Below are positions 43,465 to 52,170 of a stretch of DNA of 64,000 bases, in pieces; the stretch's first letter is position 1; every line of letters begins with the position of its first letter. This DNA is from Nitrosarchaeum sp. (GTDB lineage: Archaea > Thermoproteota > Nitrososphaeria > Nitrososphaerales > Nitrosopumilaceae). The stretch covers positions 1 through 64,000 of the forward strand of contig JAIOOR010000021.1 of NCBI GenBank assembly GCA_021414365.1. The letters are read 5' to 3'. Both the position numbers and the translations under genes were made by a program. Under the pieces are notes generated by a model. The model was not told the DNA's origin and made no database searches. It worked only from the letters and a program-made list of their open reading frames with translations.

Positions 43465-43760
43465 TGTCTAGAAAAATTATTCTTGATGTACCTTTAGAAG
43501 ATTTAAAAGATATTTTATCTGATAAAGGATGGGAAGTAGAAACTGTTACAAAAAAACTAGGTCCTACTAAAGAAGATAGAGCAGACAAAAATATTCTCAA
43601 CTATGCTTTACAAAATAAAGAAATCATCGTAGTTACTGTGGATAAACCATTTGTTTCTAGACTACGTTCTTCTGGAATTAAGGTAGCTGCATTGACTCTT
43701 GAAGATAAGGCAAAAATCATTAATGAAAAATTAATTTCCATTGATTCTGAATTTGATTAA
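43464..43760 (+). CDS. DUF5615/Mut7-C-like PIN-fold protein
   Basis: The 98-residue protein begins IILDVPLEDLKDILSDKGWE and continues ADKNILNYALQNKEIIVVTV, then DKPFVSRLRSSGIKVAAL. The conserved acidic residues at D-x(n)-ADKN and VTVDKPF match the PIN-like DUF5615 group, of which some are ribonucleases. The first acidic residue is in ILDVPL. In many genomes DUF5615 genes follow a DUF433 antitoxin; none is seen here. The preceding 68-aa gene may be its partner. Confidence 0.7.
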   Translation: MSRKIILDVPLEDLKDILSDKGWEVETVTKKLGPTKEDRADKNILNYALQNKEIIVVTVDKPFVSRLRSSGIKVAALTLEDKAKIINEKLISIDSEFD

Positions 43761-43796
43761 GATCATTGTATTATATTACTAATTTCTAGTAAAATC

Positions 43797-44321
43797 ATGG
43801 CAAAACGAAAAGGTTCACATGCACATTATGAGATAATGTTTGAAGACTTTCTGAGAGAAAATAATATTTTGTATATAGCAGTAGATGAAACTAGAAGACC
43901 TGTTATTGATGGCGGGTCTGTAAAGAATTTTGATTTCATTGTAAGTTCCTTTAATGGAAAATATCTTGTTGACATAAAGGGAAAAGATTTCTCATCTAGA
44001 ACTTGGGATAATTGGGTTCATGAATCTGATTTGACTGGATTGAAAATTTGGGGGAATCACTTTAATGCATTTATTCCACTATTGGTAATCCCTTATTTGA
44101 TAACAAATACTAAAGATATTCAAGTTTTACAACCTTATGCGGATATAAGAAAATTCAAAGGCAAAACTTATGGAATTATAGGGGTAACTTTAGCTGATTA
44201 TTACTCTAGAGCAAAAATTCGCTCAAAAAAATTTACTGCAATATATGTAAGCAGGCAAGATTTTTTAGAAATCTGTAAACCTTTAAGCCATTTTATTCCT
44301 GAATTTAAGAAGAATTGGTGA
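43797..44321 (+). CDS. PD-(D/E)XK-like nuclease
   Basis: The 174-residue protein has the pattern HAHYEIMFEDFLRENNILYI, then AVDETRRPVI, NFDFIVSS and KYLVDIKGKDF. The last two fit the D-(x)n-DxK catalytic core of the PD-(D/E)XK superfamily, and the HYE-type start occurs in a widespread family I recall from other bacteria. It may cut DNA. The helicase-nuclease gene begins one base after its stop, so the two are probably co-translated. Confidence 0.7.
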   Translation: MAKRKGSHAHYEIMFEDFLRENNILYIAVDETRRPVIDGGSVKNFDFIVSSFNGKYLVDIKGKDFSSRTWDNWVHESDLTGLKIWGNHFNAFIPLLVIPYLITNTKDIQVLQPYADIRKFKGKTYGIIGVTLADYYSRAKIRSKKFTAIYVSRQDFLEICKPLSHFIPEFKKNW

Positions 44322-44322
44322 C

Positions 44323-47300
44323 ATGAGCTATAATCTTAATTCTCAACAACAAGAAGCAGTATCTCATGTAAATGGACCATTACAAGTAATTGCAGGTCCT
44401 GGCAGTGGTAAGACCTTTGTCATTGTTGAAAAAGTAAAAAATCTAGTAACTTCTGGAATTCCTCAATCTGCCATTTTGTGTATGACTTTTACTGAAAAAG
44501 CAGCAGGAGAAATGCGTCAAAGACTAGAAAAGTTTGGAATTTTGGATGCTAAAATTAACACGTTTCACTCCTTTGCTAAAGAAATACTGGAAGATAATTT
44601 CATAGAGTCTGGACTTGGCAAGTCTACTAAGATTTTTAAAAAAACTTCTCAGCTTGTTTGGTGTATAAGAAACACCGACAGATTTAATTTCAATACTGAT
44701 TATTTAGATATTGGAAACAACCAGGTCAGAATTTACACTGCAATTTTAGAAGCAATAAGCTCATTTAAAGAAGAGATGATCTCCCCTGATGAACTACAAA
44801 ACTACATAATTAAGAATTTAAAAAAATTAAAAACTGATGATCAAGATGACATTGAAGTAAAAAAACAACTCAAATTTTTTCACAGATTAAATGAATTTAA
44901 CAAAGTTTATCATGAATATGAAAAATACCGTGATGAAAAAAATTTAATTGACTTTGATGATATGGTAACTAAAGCCATCTCATTACTAGAAAAAGACCTT
45001 GTAATCTTACAACATTATTTGGACAAATTTAATTATATTCTAGTTGACGAGTTTCAGGATAATAATTATTCTCAGCTCAAACTGGTAAAAATACTAGGAA
45101 AAGGAAAAAATGTTACAGTTGTAGGCGATGACGATCAATGCATCATGAGATTTCAGGGTGCATACTTTGGTATTTTTAGAGACTTTCAAAACACTTATCC
45201 TGATTTTAAGAGAATCGAGCTTAGCCAAAACTATCGTAGTACAAAAAATATTGTAAATCTTGCAAATAGCCTCCTAGAGCCAATCCCAAACAGAGAGGCA
45301 AAGTCATTATTTTCAAAAGAAGAGGAAGGTGAACTTGCCAGAGTAGTCAAAACGCCAACTGAGAAAGGCGAGGTAGAATATGTTGCAAAAACAATCCGAA
45401 CACTAATTGACAAACCCCTAAAACGAAGAGATGGTACAACATCCCCAATAACGTTCAAAGACATTGCAATATTGTCTAGAAGAAAAGTTGAAGGACAAAA
45501 ATTTACAAAATCATTGCGTTCGTTTGGAATTCCAGCTACTTTTATTGGTGAGACAAACATCTTTACCAGTCCTGCAATATTAGACCTTGTCTCATTTCTA
45601 AATATTGCAAATTCTCCTACATCTTCTGGTGCAGAAATTTACCGTCTACTCAAAAGCCATGGAATCTCTGAACAGAATATTGCAATTTTAACAAATGCAG
45701 CTCATAAAAAAGCAAGACATATCTATGCAGGAGAGCAAGATTTTGTCCTTGACACAATAAAAAAAGTGCAAGAGTTTGATGTAACACAAAAATCAGAAAT
45801 TACTGAATTAATTGAACAGATAGATAAAGTAGTTGAAATTTCCAATCATTCTACAATTAGTGAACTTGTTTACAAAATAATGTTTAATGTATCCGATTTA
45901 TACAAAAAATCCGTAAACTCTGATAAGGCTTTTGATAAAAAAAATATTTTATTGTTAAATAAATTTTACGAGATTACACAAGAATATCAGGACATTTATC
46001 CAACAAATCCATTATCTGATTTTTTAGAACACATTTCCATAATTAGTAATTTTGAAATTGAGATTGAAGATATAGTTCTTGAAAATACTGTTAATGTACT
46101 TACAATGCATAAAAGTAAAGGAAAACAATTCCCAATAGTTTTTGTAACTGATCTGGCAGACGGTAGGTTTCCTGGTCACTGGAGAGAATTACTCTTTACA
46201 ATGCCCACTGAGCTAATGAAAGGTGTAGATAGAACAGCTGATTCTGAGGCTTTACACATTGATGAGGAAAGAAGACTGTTTTATGTAGCCATGACTCGAG
46301 CCATGAATCTCTTGTTTTTACTTTACCCAAAGCGATATTCTGAGAATGTAAATGAAAAACCACCGTCTCAGTTTTTGCGTGAATTAGACTATGAAAATAA
46401 TTCACTAATTGAAGTAGTAGAGTTTGAAGAATCTTCTGACTTTAACATGGAAGCAGAAGATGTGCTTGAAAGAGAAAAAGCAGATTTGCAAAGAGAGGCT
46501 ACTAGTGCAATCAATCAACTACATCTTACAACTGCAATACATAGAATCATAGAGTTATCGAGAATCAAACATTATGAAAAATATGGAAGTTTTGATGACT
46601 TTGATCCCACTTCAATTATGAAAATTGATGTTTCTGATTTGGATTTCTCATCTGATATAACTGGCAAAAAGCAACCGCTAATCAACAAAGATGAGTTTAC
46701 TTTGTCTCCAAGTAGCATCAAAGCATATGATGACTGTCCATTAAAATTCAAATTTCAAAAAATCTTACGTGTTCCTCAACCTGCAAGTGTTGCAACTGAT
46801 CTTGGAACTGTAATTCATGCAGTAACTGAAGAGATGGCAAATGAAAAAGCTAAAGGACAAAAACTAGACAAGCAAAAAGGCATTGAGAAATTAAAAGAGA
46901 AATGGATCTTCCGTTCATATCAAAACAAAACTGATGAAAATAGGGCAATGAACAGGGCAGAACAAATGATTGATGCTTATCTTAAATGGGAAAATTCTAC
47001 GAAAAATACTCTAGTTGAAACTGAATTACCTTTTGAAGTAAAAATTGGTGAGATTACATTTACTGGTAGAATAGATAGACTGGAAAAAAACAAAGATGGT
47101 AAATTTGAGATTGTTGATTTCAAGTCTGGCTCTTCAGTTAAATCCAAGAATAAAGCCAAAATTGATCCTCAGCTAAACATTTACGCAAAGGCAGTGGAGA
47201 AGATAAAAGGAGAACTTCCAGTCAAGGCTTCTTTGTTTTATGTAGAAAAAGACAAGATGGTTGAATATGATGTGTCTGTAGAATCTGTAAAAGAGGCACT

Positions 47301-47424
47301 AGAACCAATAGAGGAGATGACAAAAGAGATTCTAAAAGAGAATTTTGAGCCTACACCAAGCACTCAGGCATGCATGTTTTGCTCCTATCAGAGCATATGT
47401 GATGCTAAAATTTTGGATGAATAA
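44323..47424 (+). CDS. UvrD-type helicase fused to a RecB-like nuclease with Fe-S cysteines
   Basis: The 1033-residue protein has all SF1A motifs: IAGPGSGKTFVIVEK (residues 23-37), CMTFTEKAAGEMRQR, LVDEFQDNNYSQL, VVGDDDQCIMRFQGA, LSQNYRSTKNIV, TMHKSKGKQFPIVF and RRLFYVAMTRAMN. The C-terminus from about 790 is a RecB/AddB-type PD-(D/E)XK domain with GRIDRLEKNKDGKFEIVDFK and a cysteine set (YDDCPLKF and CMFCSYQSIC) likely to hold a 4Fe-4S cluster. It is the size of an AddB- or AdnB-like subunit; no partner subunit is visible. It may process foreign or broken DNA ends. Confidence 0.85.
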   Translation: MSYNLNSQQQEAVSHVNGPLQVIAGPGSGKTFVIVEKVKNLVTSGIPQSAILCMTFTEKAAGEMRQRLEKFGILDAKINTFHSFAKEILEDNFIESGLGKSTKIFKKTSQLVWCIRNTDRFNFNTDYLDIGNNQVRIYTAILEAISSFKEEMISPDELQNYIIKNLKKLKTDDQDDIEVKKQLKFFHRLNEFNKVYHEYEKYRDEKNLIDFDDMVTKAISLLEKDLVILQHYLDKFNYILVDEFQDNNYSQLKLVKILGKGKNVTVVGDDDQCIMRFQGAYFGIFRDFQNTYPDFKRIELSQNYRSTKNIVNLANSLLEPIPNREAKSLFSKEEEGELARVVKTPTEKGEVEYVAKTIRTLIDKPLKRRDGTTSPITFKDIAILSRRKVEGQKFTKSLRSFGIPATFIGETNIFTSPAILDLVSFLNIANSPTSSGAEIYRLLKSHGISEQNIAILTNAAHKKARHIYAGEQDFVLDTIKKVQEFDVTQKSEITELIEQIDKVVEISNHSTISELVYKIMFNVSDLYKKSVNSDKAFDKKNILLLNKFYEITQEYQDIYPTNPLSDFLEHISIISNFEIEIEDIVLENTVNVLTMHKSKGKQFPIVFVTDLADGRFPGHWRELLFTMPTELMKGVDRTADSEALHIDEERRLFYVAMTRAMNLLFLLYPKRYSENVNEKPPSQFLRELDYENNSLIEVVEFEESSDFNMEAEDVLEREKADLQREATSAINQLHLTTAIHRIIELSRIKHYEKYGSFDDFDPTSIMKIDVSDLDFSSDITGKKQPLINKDEFTLSPSSIKAYDDCPLKFKFQKILRVPQPASVATDLGTVIHAVTEEMANEKAKGQKLDKQKGIEKLKEKWIFRSYQNKTDENRAMNRAEQMIDAYLKWENSTKNTLVETELPFEVKIGEITFTGRIDRLEKNKDGKFEIVDFKSGSSVKSKNKAKIDPQLNIYAKAVEKIKGELPVKASLFYVEKDKMVEYDVSVESVKEALEPIEEMTKEILKENFEPTPSTQACMFCSYQSICDAKILDE

Positions 47425-47452
47425 TTTTTTCTAAAAATGGAGTTTTCAAAAA

Positions 47453-49207
47453 TTGATTAATAAAAAAGACGTTGAAATTGGTTTTGGTGGAGCACCATTT
47501 CACAAAGATCATGGACTAATTCGTTTTTATCGATATAGCTGGACTCCTAAAGTTCTAGAAATAGGATTTGATAATAAAAAATTAATTTGGTATTATAATT
47601 TCTCACAAAATAACTATTCAAATTTTTCCATTTCCACTAACCCTGATTCATTTTTTAAAAAAAGTATTCTGGGAAAATTTCAGAGTCAAGAGTATGATGA
47701 TGTTTTTCCAGATGACTTGATTCAATCTGTAAATGTTTGTCTTAATCGTCTTTTGGCTTATTATCATATAGGGGCATATGAAAAAATGATTGAACTATGT
47801 GATACAATCATAAAAAAGAAAATTGAATCAGGCCTTACAAATCATTCAAGCTTCTCTATGGAAAATTCAGAAAAAGCCAAAGCTTTGTGTAAACTAGACA
47901 GATATGCTGAAGTAATTCCTCTTCTTGACAAAAATACTGGAATATATGATAATCATCTAAAAATTTTTGCCTTGTTGAAATTGGGAAGAGAAGATAGAGC
48001 AATTGAAATTATAAAAAAACTTACAAAGTCACGTGGTAAGTCTGGTCTATATGTTGGAAGATTTGAATTTCCAGAAGTACATCAACTGTTTGTTGAAATG
48101 TCTCTTGTTTCAATTAAAAAAAGACTACTTACAGTAGATGAAAAATATCTACTAAAAAATATTATTATAAATAAAGTTGTGCCTATTTATAACCGAGATT
48201 TTGTCGAACTAGCTTCTAAAGAAAGTAAAAAATTAACTCTGGACATTAATTTAGATGAATTAGAAAAAATTTATCCAACATCGAATCAAGCAGATGTTAA
48301 ACCATCACAATACTTGTCTTTTGATGAATCACGCAAGTATACTCAAAAACTTGATTTGAAAAATGAAAAAGATTGGAAGAAATACTGTATATCAGGCACA
48401 AAACCTGACAATATTCCTCTAAATCCAAAAAAAGAGTATTCTTTTGAGTGGCAGGGCTGGGATGATTGGTTAGGAATCACAAAGAGCAAATATCTTTCTT
48501 ATGATGATGCAAGAAAATTTGTCAATAATTTAGAACTTGAAAATGAAAAAGAATGGAAATTATTTTGTAAAACTGGTAAATTGCCAAATAACATTCCTAC
48601 GAATCCAAAAAAAGTTTACACTAGTGAATGGACTAATTTCTCTGATTGGCTTGGAATCTTTGATCGAGAGTATCTGTCTTTTGAAAAAGCCAAGGAATCT
48701 ATGGCTACGTTACTTTTGGAATTTCCTTCTGATTGGAAGGAATATTGTAAATCTGGTAACAAACCAAAGAATATCCCAACAAAACCTGATAAAATTTATG
48801 CAAAACAGTGGGTTGATTGGGATGATTGGTTGGGATTGTATGATCGTGAATATCTGTCATATGCAGAACAGAAAAAATTTGTATCCACTTTAAAGTTTGA
48901 TCATTCTTTTCAATGGAGTGAATATGCCAAATCTGGTAGTAAACCAAAAAACATTCCTGCAAGACCTTTTCAATATTATGGTCATAAAAAAATTGAATTT
49001 GACATTTATGATTGGTTTGGACTTAATGAGCGAGAATACTTGCCATTTGAAGAAGCCAGAATAATTGTTAGAAGTCAAAAATTCAAAACTCGAGAAGAAT
49101 GTTTAGAATGGGAAAAAACTCAAAAACCTGATAATATTCCTGGGAATCCTAGTTATGTTTATCGAGAAAAGGGTTGGTATGGTTATACTGATTGGTATGG
49201 AGTGTAG
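47453..49207 (+). CDS. protein with TPR-like part and five 60-residue integrase-type repeats
   Basis: TTG 47453 gives 584 residues; an ATG upstream is in another frame. The N-terminal domain (1-85) is unassigned. A middle part (about 100-270) has TPR-like helices (YHIGAYEKMIELCDT, LALLKLGREDRAIEII-like). From residue 287 there are five repeats at 60-residue spacing, starting near 287, 347, 407, 467 and 529. Each has YLSFDEA-like, W-x-x-Y-x-SG-x-KPxNIP and DWLG motifs. They match the so-called phage-integrase repeat unit and may bind DNA or protein. Confidence 0.75.
   Translation: MINKKDVEIGFGGAPFHKDHGLIRFYRYSWTPKVLEIGFDNKKLIWYYNFSQNNYSNFSISTNPDSFFKKSILGKFQSQEYDDVFPDDLIQSVNVCLNRLLAYYHIGAYEKMIELCDTIIKKKIESGLTNHSSFSMENSEKAKALCKLDRYAEVIPLLDKNTGIYDNHLKIFALLKLGREDRAIEIIKKLTKSRGKSGLYVGRFEFPEVHQLFVEMSLVSIKKRLLTVDEKYLLKNIIINKVVPIYNRDFVELASKESKKLTLDINLDELEKIYPTSNQADVKPSQYLSFDESRKYTQKLDLKNEKDWKKYCISGTKPDNIPLNPKKEYSFEWQGWDDWLGITKSKYLSYDDARKFVNNLELENEKEWKLFCKTGKLPNNIPTNPKKVYTSEWTNFSDWLGIFDREYLSFEKAKESMATLLLEFPSDWKEYCKSGNKPKNIPTKPDKIYAKQWVDWDDWLGLYDREYLSYAEQKKFVSTLKFDHSFQWSEYAKSGSKPKNIPARPFQYYGHKKIEFDIYDWFGLNEREYLPFEEARIIVRSQKFKTREECLEWEKTQKPDNIPGNPSYVYREKGWYGYTDWYGV
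48311..49207 (+). repeat. five in-frame 180-base coding repeats
   Basis: The YLS(F/Y)-(D/E) start of each unit occurs at about 48311, 48491, 48671, 48851 and 49036, a period of 180 bases except for the last interval. Each unit ends in DW-x-G. They differ at many codons, so this is an old protein repeat and not a recent DNA duplication. Confidence 0.85.
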
Positions 49208-49345
49208 AGTTAGATAATTATTTTTTAATTAAAGTCATCTTTTTTTAGTATTTTTTACAACTGTTTATAATTGCAAACAATATTGATTTTGTACCAAGAT
49301 ATTTATGTTCTAAACTTACAGTATCTTCAAATTATTCAATTAGTG

Positions 49346-52099
49346 CTAATGGATATTTCTTTCAATGATTTCTATGTCATTTTGTTTAAGATCATATTCA
49401 TCATAAATTAATTGACATAATTTTTTTTCTATCTCATCAGTTTTAAAACTATCTTCTTTTTTTAATTGAATTAATTTTTCAGTAAGTGCTATGATTTCAT
49501 CTTCATGTTTTTTTCTTTTTGGAATTGGAACATTTTCCATATATTGTGATTTATAGATATAATATCCTCCTCGTAAATATGGGCATATTTTTTTCATATA
49601 ACAATCTATAACAGTTGAATTTAAAATGGATAGTAACCATAAATCATTACTTTTGATTTGATATAATGCAGCGCTTGGAAAATAATTATTATCATTAATT
49701 GCAAAATTTGGTTTTGTATTCATATCTGGATATACGATTCCTTTTTCTAAGAAAATCCCCCAATATGCAGTAGAATCTTGTATTTCAAACCATTTGTACT
49801 TTCCTGGTTTTCGTCCTATTGAATTTGTATTCTTTTTTGGAGTTAGTTTTTCTTTAAATTTTAAAAGATGTTTTTTTATTGCAGGATATTTGTCTATATC
49901 TATTCCTCTTCGTGTGAAAATGATGTATTTTTCATCCCATTTGATATTATAGCTTTTTACTTCTCTTCCAGTAATGTACGGAAAAATTATTTCTTTTGAC
50001 TTTGGATCATCTTTGATAATCTCATAATACTGCTCTTGTGTTATTACAAATGCTTCATTTAAACCCGTAGTAACACCTCTGTAGAACTGATTATCTTCAA
50101 TTTCTTTTAATGGAATTGTTTGTTCTATAATTTTATCTATTAATTTTTCAAGTTCTTGATCTTTTAGATCCCAACTATTATCTGTAAGTAATTTTTGAGA
50201 AAATTCTTTTTTATTTTTTTCAACATAATTTTGTAAGTTATTGGGGATTTCTTTTACATTGCAAACTTTTATTTTCAAATTTTTCATATGTTTTTTTTTA
50301 ATTATAATTATACATGGATAAGTAGTTGCCCCTGGAAAAATTTGTAAATCCCCAAAATCAATTATTTCTTCAATCCAAAAATCTTTCAAAAAGTTTCTAA
50401 GATTCCGTCCATATTCTCTTTTTAACCATTTATTTGAAACTACTATTCCCAAATATCCTCCATCTTTAAGTAATTCCAAACTTTTTTCAATAAAATAAAC
50501 AAAAAGATCTGCTGTTCCTACATGAGTTTGATAATTTTCTTTTAAATATGGTTTTATTTTGGTCAATTTTTCTTGTCTCACATAAGGTGGGTTTCCTATG
50601 ATGATATCAAAACCCTTTTCGTTTTCTAATACTCCGTGAAATTCTTTTTTCCATACAAAAGCCAATGGGTCTATGTTGTAATCTTCTATAATCGAATTCC
50701 CATGTCTAATATTTTGTTGAAGAATCGGTAAATGACGTTTCTTTTCTGTGATTTTTAAAAGAAGATTTAGTTGGATTATCTCAGTAGCTATTTTATCGAG
50801 ATCTACTCCAAATAGATTTTCTTTGAGGATTTGAACTTTTTTAGAATAAACTCCGCCTTCAATTTCTGAACTTAGTTGTGTTTGATGGAAATCAGTATCT
50901 TTTCTAATGTTGTAATGATATAGAAAATCATAAGCTTTAATCAAAAACGAGCCTGAACCGCATGCAGGATCCAGTATCCTTATTTTTGTGTAATCAATTT
51001 TTTTACCTTCAATTAACTTGCCCAATGTATTTTTTACAATATACTCCACAACAAATCTTGGAGTATAGAAAATTCCTTGTTTTTTACGTTCAGTTTCTAT
51101 ATTTGTTATGTCTGTAGTTCTAAAAAATCGTAAATATTGTTCATACATTTGTCCTAAAACATCTGATTCAATAATAGAAAAATCATACTGAATTGATTTG
51201 TCTTCTGATATATACAATCCTTCAATAATTTCCTGTAATATAGAATTACTAATTTCTAATTTATCGCATAAGTGATCTGAAAATATTGTCCCACCATAAT
51301 TTTCTTCAAAATAATCAAAAATTTTTCTAAGATGTTTTACTAATCTCTCATCTTTTGTCTCTTCCCACTCTCTTAGGTGTGTGATTAAATGTTTCTGCTC
51401 TAATCTTCTATCTCCACATGCCCTGATGAAAATTAATCTGTTCAATATTTTATGGACTGATTCATCAATCTCTTCTATGGAAAATTTTTTTGAATTATTT
51501 TTTTGAATATCATATGATAACTTATTTGAAAATTTTAAAAGATCTTCTAGTAATTGTTCATCTATTGGAGTTTTCTTTTGTTTTTTTGAGAAATATTCAG
51601 CTTCCTTATCTATAATATCTAATTCAAATGATTTTTTTAAAAGATATGCCAGTCTATCGTATTTTGATATGAATTCTTCAAAAGTAATTTCAAAAAATTG
51701 CATCTGCATAGGTGTTTTTCCTTTGACTTCTGAATTTAGAATTTTAATTTTCTTAAAATTTGTAATTATTGCCCATGTTATACCTTTGTTAAATGCAAAA
51801 GTTGTTACTGGTACTATCCATTTTTTATCATCAATATTTTCATCTATAGATGCAATTTTGAGAACAAATTTTGTTATGCCGTCTATCTCAAAAGAATAAT
51901 CTGCTCTGTCTTTTGATGTTGTGGTAACATCAATAACTGATGGATTTTTACCCTCGAATTCCCAACCTAAGCCTGAAAATAATGGAATGATAAATTCACT
52001 AGCTGTCTTTTTTTTATCATATTTGCTGGTGTCTGGAATTTCGTTGAATTTTTTAATTAACCCATTAAGAAAACTCTCCATATTTGATGTGGGTTTCAT
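49346..52099 (-). CDS. Eco57I-like DNA methyltransferase, type IIG-related, with degraded nuclease domain
   Basis: The 917-residue protein has a gamma-class N6-adenine methyltransferase core with motif I DPACGSGSFLIKAYDF (about residue 375), motif IV IIGNPPYVRQEK (about 500) and a C-terminal specificity region ending GGYYIYKSQYMENVPIPKR. The N-terminal domain (1-130) resembles the restriction part of type IIG enzymes, but where an ExK would follow DYSFEIDG the strand reads KFVLKIASIDE. Without that site it may be a solitary modification enzyme. Start is ATG 52099; TTG 52102 and ATG 52081 are alternatives. Confidence 0.82.
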   Translation of the reverse strand: MKPTSNMESFLNGLIKKFNEIPDTSKYDKKKTASEFIIPLFSGLGWEFEGKNPSVIDVTTTSKDRADYSFEIDGITKFVLKIASIDENIDDKKWIVPVTTFAFNKGITWAIITNFKKIKILNSEVKGKTPMQMQFFEITFEEFISKYDRLAYLLKKSFELDIIDKEAEYFSKKQKKTPIDEQLLEDLLKFSNKLSYDIQKNNSKKFSIEEIDESVHKILNRLIFIRACGDRRLEQKHLITHLREWEETKDERLVKHLRKIFDYFEENYGGTIFSDHLCDKLEISNSILQEIIEGLYISEDKSIQYDFSIIESDVLGQMYEQYLRFFRTTDITNIETERKKQGIFYTPRFVVEYIVKNTLGKLIEGKKIDYTKIRILDPACGSGSFLIKAYDFLYHYNIRKDTDFHQTQLSSEIEGGVYSKKVQILKENLFGVDLDKIATEIIQLNLLLKITEKKRHLPILQQNIRHGNSIIEDYNIDPLAFVWKKEFHGVLENEKGFDIIIGNPPYVRQEKLTKIKPYLKENYQTHVGTADLFVYFIEKSLELLKDGGYLGIVVSNKWLKREYGRNLRNFLKDFWIEEIIDFGDLQIFPGATTYPCIIIIKKKHMKNLKIKVCNVKEIPNNLQNYVEKNKKEFSQKLLTDNSWDLKDQELEKLIDKIIEQTIPLKEIEDNQFYRGVTTGLNEAFVITQEQYYEIIKDDPKSKEIIFPYITGREVKSYNIKWDEKYIIFTRRGIDIDKYPAIKKHLLKFKEKLTPKKNTNSIGRKPGKYKWFEIQDSTAYWGIFLEKGIVYPDMNTKPNFAINDNNYFPSAALYQIKSNDLWLLSILNSTVIDCYMKKICPYLRGGYYIYKSQYMENVPIPKRKKHEDEIIALTEKLIQLKKEDSFKTDEIEKKLCQLIYDEYDLKQNDIEIIERNIH

Positions 52100-52170
52100 C
52101 AAATTCTTGATTATTCAAGTGCCTAAATTCTTTGCTCAATTTTTTCAATAATCTTATTTACTCAAAAGTT

